DNA from: Synechococcus sp. WH 5701
Lineage (GTDB): Bacteria; Cyanobacteriota; Cyanobacteriia; PCC-6307; Cyanobiaceae
Length of the DNA stretch: 64,000 nucleotides
Assembly: GCF_000153045.1 (NCBI RefSeq)
Contig: NZ_CH724160.1
Location: 497,142-561,141, forward strand
Reading direction: 5' to 3'
Positions 9,527 through 17,798 of this stretch are shown here, piece by piece. A program made the position numbers and the translations under genes. The notes beneath the pieces were generated by a model. The model was not told the origin of the DNA. It made no database searches and saw only the letters and a list, made by a program, of their open reading frames with translations. The stretch's first letter is position 1; each line of letters begins with the position of its first letter.

Positions 9527-11068
9527 TCAGCATGTAGCCAAACTCAGTCCCGATGAAATGAGCAGCGTGGGACGCCTCTCAGAGGCGATACATGCCATTA
9601 GCAAGCCTTGGAGTATGGCAATCAATACAACAAGAAGCTCCAGGAGCTTCTCGAGGTTCATGACCAACAGATTTATGGCGATGGTGCAACCTGAGGTCTC
9701 GGCCAGCTTCTCACGAACGAGCCCAAGCCCGAAACGGCGCTTCCCTTGGCCGAACTTCCCCTCTACACCGTTGCGCCGCCTCTGATCATCTAGAGCGATC
9801 TTCTTCTCTGCAGCGACGAGATCAGGATCATTTTTTGGCCTGCCAAGACGCGGCCCGCTCAAGCGAATTCCATGCCTCATGCAAAAGGCGCGGTTGGATC
9901 GTGTGCGATAGATCTGATCAGCACAGACAACCTTTGGATAAAAGCCATGGCGACGGTGAAAAGTGCGTACCTGGGATTTTAGGTCTTCTCCTTCGTTGTA
10001 GGGATCCCAGCTGAGACGATCCAGGAATGCAAATCCATCGCCACTGACCGAGATCGAGATCTTGGCACCAAATTCAACATTATTTCTAGTCTTGCCACGA
10101 ACGATTGGCCTGATGTGGGGTTGTGTCAAACTGACGATTCGATCCTGAATACTTCTGGTGTCTGAGTGATACAGGATCTTTTGCTGCCTCACCAGCTCAC
10201 TGATCACCAACAGCTTGCGATACCAATGGCGACCAGCCGCCAAAACTCTTGCACCGCAGGCGATCAGAGCATCGATACTGGACAGGTTTCGAGCCAGATG
10301 CCGGAGCTGCTGACCAATGGCCTTGCGAATCTTGCTGAGGCGCGGACGCTTCTTCTTGGCCACCGCCAGGAATTGACGACGGGCCTGACGCCGGTTGGTT
10401 CTTGGTTTGTGGCCAAACACATCACGCACTTGCTTGTGCATCTCATCAATCAGCTTCTCTGTCGTTTCGCGGGCTTCATTGAGAAGAGAGAGATCAGTGG
10501 GATAGCGAATATCGCTGGGCACGCATGTGGCGTCAATCAGAAGGATTCCTTGATGCCTCTTGGGCGCCTTCGCATCTTGGCTGGGGCGTTCAAGAGCGGC
10601 AGGCACTGATCCGTCACCATCATCAGGATCATCATTGTCGCCTTGTTTATTCTGTGCAATTTGTTGTTTGCCATGCCGGACGATCCGCTCGTTGCAGTCA
10701 TTGATGGTCTTCTCTGGCAGCCGACGACGGAAATACACCATCATCGAGGGATCAAACGGTGCCTCGAACTGGAAGCCTTCCAAGCCAAGAAAGAACTGAA
10801 GATAGGGATTTTCCTTGATCTGCTCAACGAGCTCTTCGTCGGTGACCTGCAAGCGCTCCTTGATGATCAAGGCACCAAGGGCCATGCGAAAAGGCTTGGC
10901 AGGCGCTCCGAACCCCTTTGAAAACTGCGAGGCGTAGTGATGCTCCAGCTCATCCCAAGGGATCAGATCCGCCAACTTCACCCAGCGGTTATCCCCCGAG
11001 AGCTTCCCGCCGAATGGGAGGAAGAAATCATCAAAGGAGAGCTGATTGCCTTCCTTGCGGCGGTACAT
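9527..11068 (-). CDS. transposase, IS5/IS1182-like DDE family
   Basis: This intact 513-residue transposase cuts and joins its own insertion sequence. The N-terminus MYRRKEGNQLSFDDFFLPFG and the region with NPYLQFFLGLEGFQ correspond to the DUF772-type N-terminal domain of IS5/IS1182 transposases. Catalytic-region candidates are LLIDATCVPSDIRYPTD (first Asp), YPKVVCADQIYRT (second Asp) and RRNGVEGKFGQGKRRFGL (Glu). There is no frameshift, so the element could still be active. I could not define terminal repeats with confidence: a weak pair is CCTGAAAAAGCT near 9467-9478 and AGCTTTTCGGCT near 11085-11096. The subfamily is uncertain. Confidence 0.88.
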   Translation of the reverse strand: MYRRKEGNQLSFDDFFLPFGGKLSGDNRWVKLADLIPWDELEHHYASQFSKGFGAPAKPFRMALGALIIKERLQVTDEELVEQIKENPYLQFFLGLEGFQFEAPFDPSMMVYFRRRLPEKTINDCNERIVRHGKQQIAQNKQGDNDDPDDGDGSVPAALERPSQDAKAPKRHQGILLIDATCVPSDIRYPTDLSLLNEARETTEKLIDEMHKQVRDVFGHKPRTNRRQARRQFLAVAKKKRPRLSKIRKAIGQQLRHLARNLSSIDALIACGARVLAAGRHWYRKLLVISELVRQQKILYHSDTRSIQDRIVSLTQPHIRPIVRGKTRNNVEFGAKISISVSGDGFAFLDRLSWDPYNEGEDLKSQVRTFHRRHGFYPKVVCADQIYRTRSNRAFCMRHGIRLSGPRLGRPKNDPDLVAAEKKIALDDQRRRNGVEGKFGQGKRRFGLGLVREKLAETSGCTIAINLLVMNLEKLLELLVVLIAILQGLLMACIASERRPTLLISSGLSLATC

Positions 11069-11363
11069 GTGGAAAACTTGGTGCAGCTTTTCGGCTCAAT
11101 CCAGCCGATTTGCGCACATTATACCGCCATAGAAGTGCCCAGATCCACTGCACTGCAAGCGGTCTGGAGATCTTCAGGAAGCCCTATGTTGTGTCTGACG
11201 ACCCCCCTGTTGAGCAGCCTCTCGGCATTGTGGCGCTTGCGTGGCATGGGGCTGCTCTTGGCCAAGGGTGGATGCCGATCGATCTTGCTCCATCAAGCCT
11301 CTTTGTCGTTGCAGTAATCGGAATGGATTGGTGTCAAGTCTGCTGGCAGAGGAGAGAGTCTCT
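11069..11363. other. no clear gene between transposase and glycosyltransferase
   Basis: The plus strand has one open frame here, roughly 11115-11367, with a coding-like look (for example EQPLGIVALAWHGAALGQGW), but it lacks a proper start and I do not recognise it. It may be the 3' remnant of a gene cut by insertion of the neighbouring IS. The right end of that element must also lie in this stretch. Confidence 0.3.
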
Positions 11364-12017
11364 TTAATTGTGATATAGGAGAATCCTCGGTATTTTGACA
11401 ATCAGTATGTCTGGCCCCGCTATTCTTTTGATGTCTTCGAAGTATGTAGCATCAGCAGAAAAATCTCTTCCGTGAAACCCGGCCTCTCGAGCTAAGCTCC
11501 CACGAACAATGGCGGCGCCTATATCGATCGATTCCCTTGCGAAGTAAACTTGAAATAAGCAATTCGAGAGTTGATAGCGACCACCAGGAAAATGGTGCCC
11601 ATGAACCATGTCATAAAGAATTACATCCGGGTTAACCGAGTGAATTGCGGAATTAATATATGAAAGGAATGAGGGTGGGTAGTAATTGTCGTCATTGGTA
11701 ATCAGTACGTAATCGGCAGTTGTCTGCTCAAGCCCTTTTGCTCTTTGTGAGTGACCATAGTCGTTGGATCGTTCTTGGCTGGCGCTGAACTTGCACTGCA
11801 GGTTGTCATTGCGATATGTTCTTCCAAGTTGAGAGAAACTTTCACATGGGCCATCGTGAATGACGTGCAGATTCCAGTTAGCATCCTCTTGATTGAGGAA
11901 GCATTGGATTAGAACTTTAAGTTGGCCAGGCCGTTTATATGCAGAACACACGATATCAATCTTGTGACCGTGCTCGCGTAGGCCTGAAGGATCGCCCCTG
12001 AACTCGACTAATTTCAT
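11364..12017 (-). CDS. glycosyltransferase, GT2-like (GT-A fold)
   Basis: This 217-residue protein looks like a short family 2 glycosyltransferase. It begins with a brief leader, then the first strand KIDIVCSAYKRPGQLKVLIQ, then WNLHVIHDGP, and the metal-binding D-x-D-like block YVLITNDDNYYPPSFLSY near residue 105. A later segment FHGRDFSADATYFEDIKRI could carry the acceptor-side acidic residues. It ends cleanly at a stop inside the island rather than at a rearrangement point. It is minus-strand, opposite to most island genes, and has below-average G+C. Sugar specificity cannot be inferred. Confidence 0.78.
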   Translation of the reverse strand: MKLVEFRGDPSGLREHGHKIDIVCSAYKRPGQLKVLIQCFLNQEDANWNLHVIHDGPCESFSQLGRTYRNDNLQCKFSASQERSNDYGHSQRAKGLEQTTADYVLITNDDNYYPPSFLSYINSAIHSVNPDVILYDMVHGHHFPGGRYQLSNCLFQVYFARESIDIGAAIVRGSLAREAGFHGRDFSADATYFEDIKRIAGPDILIVKIPRILLYHN

Positions 12018-12275
12018 GCCAGGTTGCCCTCAAGAGGTGATAGTCTTATATTGTCTTTGGTCATTTTCACAATAGAAATGCAGTTTAGTGGCTGTTTCAG
12101 GAGTGGGTGGAGTCATGCGCGAGTAGACGGCGTCCTTTGTGTGAGTGCTGCTGCAGATCAGGGTTTCTGTCCGATCAGAGTACGTGAGGCCTGCATCTCT
12201 GGCCCAAGCCTCTCCCACTGCTTGACATGTAACTCAAGCTACGCAATCGGCGGGAAGGAAGGAGGAGGTGAGGGC

Positions 12276-12431
12276 GTGTCTAACCAACGTCTATGGAATC
12301 AGCTTCTTCTAGGCGTGTTGATGTTTGGGCTGCTAAATGTTCTGAGTTTTAGCAGGGACGCCAGCAACGTTTGCGCTGTGTCAATTTCAGATACTTTAGG
12401 CATGAAAAGCACCTATTTGTGTCGCCCTTGA
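12276..12431 (+). CDS. small membrane protein candidate
   Basis: This 51-residue frame starts at GTG 12276-12278, preceded by a near-perfect ribosome binding site (AGGAGG within 12261-12270, about 7 bases from the start). It has one predicted membrane helix, LLLGVLMFGLLNVLSF, then a short polar tail ending YLCRP. I do not recognise a family. The strong Shine-Dalgarno site argues that it is translated, but it could also be the surviving 5' end of a longer gene that was replaced. The rest of 12018-12517 shows nothing else I can support. Confidence 0.4.
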   Translation: MSNQRLWNQLLLGVLMFGLLNVLSFSRDASNVCAVSISDTLGMKSTYLCRP

Positions 12432-12517
12432 TGCTGTCTCGAAGTAGGCATCATTAAGCCTCCAATCGTGGAACAATCTCATCGTCAAGATCGCCTACAG
12501 ACCTCTAAGTTAACACA

Positions 12518-14509
12518 ATGCAAGAACGTGTCCCGTTAGATGAGTCGCTACGTCCAGCCTACAGGAAGGAGATAGACGGGCTCAGAGCACTTGCAATTAT
12601 TGCCGTCATCGTCAATCATTTTAACAGGAGGCTCCTGCCTGGCGGCTATTTAGGAGTTGACATATTCTTTGTTATTTCGGGCTACGTGATTCTCTCTTCG
12701 CTAATGGGGAGAGGCGGTGAATCTTTTTGGCAGTTTACACTTGGCTTTTATTCTAGAAGATTTAAGAGACTTTTGCCTGTACTTATTGTCTTCGTTCTGT
12801 TCACAGCCATTCTTGCATGCTTATTTATTTCCGAACCTACCTTAATTCTAAAAACAGGTATTGCCGCCTTGCTGGGAGTGTCCAATTTTCACCTAATAAG
12901 AAGTTCAACGGATTATTTTGCAACGGCTGCAGAGCTCAATCCTTTCACACATACTTGGGCGCTCTCTGTTGAAGCACAATTCTATCTCTTGTTTCCGTTT
13001 ATATATTGGCTATGCCGGACTGGCCCTGAGAAGGCAAACAGGCCGCGATCTTTTATTATGCTAATGAGTGCTCTGTCTTTGAGTTCATTGGCTATATTCA
13101 TTTATCTTTATCAGGCCAATCAAGTGCTGTCATATTACCTAATGCCAGCACGCATGTGGGAGCTAGGGATTGGTTGCTTGTTATTTCTTGGGCAAACATA
13201 TTATGCCAGTCACTTTGCGCGACTTTCACAGATTCCAGCATCGCCCATTGTCGGCGTTGTTGTTGGAATCATGCTGATCCCAGCTCAATATTCAGTCATT
13301 CCGGTGGTTGGGATTGTGCTGATGACAGCTTTGCTGATCGCATGTTTGCGCTCAGGAACTTATGAATTTTCTCTCCTGACTAATCCTTATGTCGTGTCGT
13401 TGGGCCTCCTCTCGTATTCCTTGTATCTATGGCACTGGAGTGTTCTTTCGCTTAGCCGTTGGACGATTGGGGTTCAATGGTGGACAGTGCCACTTCAACT
13501 CATGCTTGTTTTATGTCTTGCAATATTCTCCTATCGATTTGTTGAAGTGCCAATAAGAAAATCAAACTGGCCTAGTCGAAAATCGGGAATACTGTTCTTT
13601 GGTCTCTTTGGATCATTTCTTGCCGCATTGGGGCTGGCCACATTAAAGCAGCTGAGTCCTGCCATGCTTGTAAGTGGAATTAATGATCTGCCTGCTCCCC
13701 CAGACTATTTACCCCTTAGAGACTCAGGGCTAAGCTTCAGTCAGGAATGTGTCATTGATGGAAGAGGACGTAAATTAAATGCCATGACTTTTTCAAAATG
13801 CACAGTCCCTTCTAGCAGTTCCGATCAGCCCATGATCTGGGCCTTTGGAGATAGTCATATTGGTCATCTCCAAGGATTGTTGCTAGAGGTCAATAGGCAG
13901 ACGGGATCAGGGTTTCACCTTATTGAGACGCCAGGGATTCCATTTCCAATGACAAGTAAGAAGTTTCTAAAAGATCGGCAAATACTTTATAATCGTGCAC
14001 AGCTTCAATTCCATAATGGAGACATTGTAGTCGTCTCCCGTCTCTTCTTTAAGCGACATCATGACTTAGGCTTGCCAAATGACTTGAAACAGTGGGGAAA
14101 CAACTTGCTTGCTCTGTCGGAAGTCTTAGCATCTAAGGGAGTATCGTTGGTCATTATCGGTCCTCCTCCAATCTTTGATGTTGATACGATAGATAGATGC
14201 CGGTCTAGTATCTGGTTAAGAGTGGGCGCTGAATGCAGTATACTTCGCTCCGATATCTTGCCTTCTATTTCTATGGTTCAACGGTATTTGGATGAACTAG
14301 CCGAGTCCAGCGAGGCTGCCGTTAGGGTATTTGAGCCATTTTCTTATTTGTGCCCATCAAGTGATGTCCGGTGCTCAATGTCTCATCAAGGCTTGCTGTA
14401 CTATCGAGATAAAGACCACCTAAATGCTGCCGGATCCGCCTCGCTTGCGGCCCCCTTTATTCGCTTTTTATATGATCAAAACCTCGTAAAAAGAAAGTCA
14501 GAACTATAG
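12518..14509 (+). CDS. membrane acyltransferase with C-terminal SGNH domain (OafA/YrhL type)
   Basis: This 663-residue protein probably O-acetylates a surface glycan. The N-terminal half is an acyltransferase-3 membrane domain: the signature YRKEIDGLRALAIIAVIVNH with the conserved R and H, then GGYLGVDIFFVISGYVI, the loop FYSRRFKRLLP and TWALSVEAQFYLLFP, with about ten helices. The C-terminal half is an SGNH hydrolase-like domain, with GDSHIGHL near residue 443 and the catalytic D-x-x-H block DKDHLNAAG near 632. In such two-domain enzymes the membrane part moves acetyl groups to the periplasm and the SGNH part transfers them. The stop is a genuine TAG. The gene is AT-richer than the core genome. 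Confidence 0.92.
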   Translation: MQERVPLDESLRPAYRKEIDGLRALAIIAVIVNHFNRRLLPGGYLGVDIFFVISGYVILSSLMGRGGESFWQFTLGFYSRRFKRLLPVLIVFVLFTAILACLFISEPTLILKTGIAALLGVSNFHLIRSSTDYFATAAELNPFTHTWALSVEAQFYLLFPFIYWLCRTGPEKANRPRSFIMLMSALSLSSLAIFIYLYQANQVLSYYLMPARMWELGIGCLLFLGQTYYASHFARLSQIPASPIVGVVVGIMLIPAQYSVIPVVGIVLMTALLIACLRSGTYEFSLLTNPYVVSLGLLSYSLYLWHWSVLSLSRWTIGVQWWTVPLQLMLVLCLAIFSYRFVEVPIRKSNWPSRKSGILFFGLFGSFLAALGLATLKQLSPAMLVSGINDLPAPPDYLPLRDSGLSFSQECVIDGRGRKLNAMTFSKCTVPSSSSDQPMIWAFGDSHIGHLQGLLLEVNRQTGSGFHLIETPGIPFPMTSKKFLKDRQILYNRAQLQFHNGDIVVVSRLFFKRHHDLGLPNDLKQWGNNLLALSEVLASKGVSLVIIGPPPIFDVDTIDRCRSSIWLRVGAECSILRSDILPSISMVQRYLDELAESSEAAVRVFEPFSYLCPSSDVRCSMSHQGLLYYRDKDHLNAAGSASLAAPFIRFLYDQNLVKRKSEL

Positions 14510-14515
14510 ATGTGC

Positions 14516-14722
14516 TTATGGAAAAACGAAGCCAGGTGAAATTCGATTCAATATTTTAGGTTGAACTCGTGTCGATGTAGGGCTTACGAGGATCTCAGCC
14601 CTATCAAGGGCATACATGTCCTCAATGAGTAGGTCTGCTGCGTTGAACTGACACGACTGCAAATCCCAAGGGGTGCTTGCACCCTTGTAACTGATCTGCA
14701 TCTCACGTAGTCGGACTCTCAT
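14516..14722 (-). pseudogene. gene remnant, possibly the C-terminus of a glycan-related protein
   Basis: This 68-residue open frame has no Shine-Dalgarno site before its ATG. The segment LLIEDMYALDRAEILVSPTS resembles the D-x-Y-A-L-(S/D)-(R/K)-(A/C)-x-x-(I/L)-(I/V)-x-x-x-S-T stretch near the C-terminus of several fucosyltransferase-like and polysaccharide proteins. That resemblance is from memory and is weak. It lies between two acyltransferases in a patch with no other gene (14510-15007), so it is most likely a leftover. Confidence 0.3.
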
Positions 14723-15007
14723 GTCGAGTGGTCAAGCTGCACGGACTGGTGGCGTTTTAAGTCACTGCTATGCTCCAGTGTCAAGTTGACAAATTGAACG
14801 AACTCCTCCTTGGACCTCTTGCCGTAGTGCCTCACTCGCTATTATTTGACTGATCTTAGAGAGGATGCCAGACGCTGACGCTGAGCCGTGGCGGTGTCCG
14901 GCTTAGACTCGGAAGCCATGAGGGATCTTAGGCTACAAATGAGGCAGGAACTGTGGTGGATACCGGACCCTGCTAAACACGGTTTGCTGAGGGGTTGAAT
15001 AAAGGAT

Positions 15008-16006
15008 ATGATTAAGGATAAAAGAAAACTGATAAACTATGAATATGGCTTTGATTGGTTAAGGGCTATTCTTCCTTTTTTTGTCATTGCGGTGCACACT
15101 AAGGTTATCTCAAGTTTTGGAAACTTATTTTCAGACGTCGAAAAATCGCCAAACATATTTGACATCATTCAATTTAATATATTATTACTAGCTGTCCCCT
15201 CCTTTCTTTTGATGTCTTTATTCTTATTTTTCAAAAAGCAGCAATCTATTATTGATGACTTATTAAGAATCTATAAATTAATAATTCTTTATGTTTTCTG
15301 GGTTGGGTTATGGTTACTATTCACTAGAAAAATACCTAGCTGGAATGGTCCTGAAATAGTAGAATTTATAATAAGAGGTGGTAACTCCATATTCTACTAT
15401 TTATTCACCTTGGTTTTTCTTACTATCATAGCATCGCTTGTTCGCAAATGGACTATTAGGGGAACTTGGCTTCTATTATTTTGTTTCATAGTGCTCATTA
15501 ATATCACTTTTCCAATTTTAAATATGCTTGACCCACGATACATGAAACTTGTAGCATTCTGGAACCCTTTGCTATTCCTGCCAACCATATTCGCAGCAAA
15601 ACTAATGGTTCATTATCAGAAAATCATAAAAACCAATAAAATGGTCATTTTTATGATAGGTATCATATATTTACTTATTTCAACAATTGAGTGGGGATCA
15701 TTTATACATCCTAATCATAAATTGATATTGGCTACGGAATTTCCTTCCTACGCTAGGGCTTCTCCTTTGGTAGGAGCAATCATGCTGTTGTCTTTATCAT
15801 TTTATTTAAAGGACAGACCTTCTCGTCCAATAACGTTGCTTTCTTCAGTGTCATTGGGCCTATACTGTGTACATCCTTTTTTATTGGAAACCCTGGACTT
15901 TATAAGGAATTTGCATGGAGAGCCCGCTTTCTTTTTTACAATATCGTTTCTTTCTATCCTATTAACCATTGGACTCAAGCAAATTTTAAAAGAGAGACTG
16001 ATCTAA
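15008..16006 (+). CDS. membrane acyltransferase, acyltransferase-3 family
   Basis: This 332-residue integral membrane protein carries the family signature in YEYGFDWLRAILPFFVIAVH, with the conserved Arg and the catalytic-type His. About nine or ten hydrophobic segments follow, ending with SLGLYCVHPFLLE, a conserved late motif. It would acylate a sugar on a surface polymer, or an exported small molecule. A possible ribosome site AAAGGA sits just before the ATG. Base composition is striking: bases 15241-15300 contain only 12 G+C out of 60, while core genes here reach well over 70 percent. This is strong evidence of recent transfer from a low-GC donor. Confidence 0.87.
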   Translation: MIKDKRKLINYEYGFDWLRAILPFFVIAVHTKVISSFGNLFSDVEKSPNIFDIIQFNILLLAVPSFLLMSLFLFFKKQQSIIDDLLRIYKLIILYVFWVGLWLLFTRKIPSWNGPEIVEFIIRGGNSIFYYLFTLVFLTIIASLVRKWTIRGTWLLLFCFIVLINITFPILNMLDPRYMKLVAFWNPLLFLPTIFAAKLMVHYQKIIKTNKMVIFMIGIIYLLISTIEWGSFIHPNHKLILATEFPSYARASPLVGAIMLLSLSFYLKDRPSRPITLLSSVSLGLYCVHPFLLETLDFIRNLHGEPAFFFTISFLSILLTIGLKQILKERLI

Positions 16007-16131
16007 GTTAGCTAACAATCACATGCACTCGTACAGCAAAAAGAGTCGCTCGTTACTCGCTCTGCTTCTTACTGCCAAGCGCTGGCAAGCGTTGTAGGTT
16101 ATTAACATGAATTACCGCGAATCAGCATCAT

Positions 16132-16380
16132 ATGGAAAGCGTCAGCAGCGCTGTCTTTTATACCCTCAGCGCACTTCCAGTTCGCTGGTAACCGGCCCCG
16201 CTCCTGGGGCTCAATTCACTTGGTCTCATTATCGAAGAGACTCGAAAAGTGACAATACTAGGTAAACCCACTAGTCTAATGTACATTGTCGTAGACTCTG
16301 GTTTGGCCATTCTTATGTGTGGGCTGAGTTTTCGCCGGGCTTTTCTAAAGGCCCAGCGAGGTTTTGCCGATGTCCTTTGA
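16132..16380 (+). pseudogene. remnant of polysaccharide ABC permease (Wzm C-terminus)
   Basis: No annotated frame covers this, but conceptual translation shows the C-terminal 80 or so residues of a Wzm-type permease. VFYTLSALPVRW is followed by an in-frame TAA at 16189-16191, then PAPLLGLNSLGLIIEETRKV and the diagnostic ending FLKAQRGFADVL before TGA 16378-16380. Intact Wzm proteins have an (F/Y)-P-L-S-x-(L/V)-P-x-R-W-Q-P segment here, so the TAA stands where a glutamine is expected. The 5' two thirds are gone, with the AT-rich acyltransferase immediately upstream. The stop overlaps the ATG of the ATPase pseudogene by 11 bases, as in true wzm-wzt pairs. Confidence 0.8.
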
Positions 16381-17798
16381 GATTTTGCCTCCCAGTCGGG
16401 AATCTGTTGTTGAGGTTGAAGATCTTTCCAAGTGCTATCAAATTTATGATCATCCCTGTGATCGCATGCTGCAGGCATTAGATGGGCGTAGGAGACAGTA
16501 TTTAAGAGAGTTCTGGGCTCTAAGGGGAATCAACTTCAGGCCTACTCGTGGTCATACAGTCGGAATCGTCGGTCGAAATGGATCTGGCAAGAGTACTCTT
16601 CTTCAATTAATCTGTGGCGCACTCACTCCTACAGCTGGGCGCATCGCCGTGCGTTGCCGAGTGGGAGCTCTGCTTGAATTAGGGAGTGGCTTTAATCCTG
16701 ACTTTACCGGTCGTGAAAAAGTATTTCTGAATGCTGCCGTGCTTGGGCCTGACTTAGGCTCATATTGAAAAGCGGTTTGATGACATCTTGGCTTTTGCTG
16801 ATATTGGACCATTCATTGACTAACCGGTCAAAAGCTATTCCAGCGGCATGGCGCTGCGGTTGGCATTCCCTGTGCAGGCTCATATTGATGCTGATGTGCT
16901 TGTCGTCGATGAGGCGCTCGCCGTTGGAGATGAATTGTTTCAGAAAAAGTGCTATGACCACCTTGGGCGTCTGAAAGCCAAGGGAGCATCGATTCTGCTC
17001 GTTACGCATAGCTGCCCTGTCATCATTCAGCATTGTGATGAAGCGATCCTGCTTCATCGTGGGAGACTGCGGCTTTGGGGTAGGCCCGATCGAATCACGG
17101 TGACATATCAACGTCTTAGCAATGCCACTGACCTGGAGTGGGATCAGGCCATGGAAGTGCTGGCATCACCCTCAACATCTCAAGAACAGGGTACATCAGA
17201 GCAGGTTGGCCGTCGTGACAGCGATGAGGTGCAGAAAGAGCTGAGTCTGCTCAGCCATGATAGTCCAGTCGCTTCATTCTCTCGCTTTTGGCACGACCCA
17301 TCGCTGCATCCGCAGTCAACAATCATCTACCCTGGCAAGGGCGCTTGCATCCAAGATGTAGTCATTGAGACAGAGGAGGGTGTTGAGGCGAATGTTTTGT
17401 TGACGGGTCTCCCTTTTGTCCTTCGCTGGGAGTACATCGCTAAGGCTGGACTAGAAGATTTAGCCTGTGGCTGTCACATCGCGAGTCATGCCGGTCAGAG
17501 GATTGCCGGCCAGGTCTATCCATTAGTTGACTGTCCTGCAATTCGGATAGACGCGGGAGGGAGCTGGACAATCAGATTTCACTTCAGTGGTTCGCTTTGG
17601 CCAGGCCTGTATTTTATTGGAGGCGGTATTTGGAATGATGGCGACGAAACGCAATTTATTCATCAAGTGGTCGACTTTCGTGCACTCAGAATTGTCCAAT
17701 CTGAGAAGACGGTTTCCATTGGTGCCTGCAATCTACAGCTTGCTCATCCTGAGTTTAGGCTTGGCTTGCCGTTGATGCCGGCTGCTCAGCAGGACTGA
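16370..17798 (+). pseudogene. broken Wzt-type ABC ATPase with C-terminal glycan-binding domain
   Basis: This gene once encoded the ATPase of an O-antigen-type exporter. The first frame from ATG 16370 holds Walker A GRNGSGKST and VGALLELGSGFNPDFTGREK. A one-base insertion in the GGG at 16745-16747 then shifts the frame. In the corrected frame the text reads LGLT-TAG-AHIEKRFDDILAFADI, then FID-TAA-PVKSYSSGMALRLAF, then Walker B VLVVDEALAVGDELFQKKC and LLVTHS, then a Wzt_C-like beta-rich tail. The TAG (16755-16757) and TAA (16821-16823) both stand where glutamine fits. Three lesions within 80 bases make function unlikely. The 3' end overlaps the convergent secA end by 44 bases. Confidence 0.88.

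Noticed and set aside
9467-11096. Terminal inverted repeats of the IS5-like element
   Set aside because: The best pair is short and imperfect with no flanking target duplication I can see, so I list only the transposase gene.
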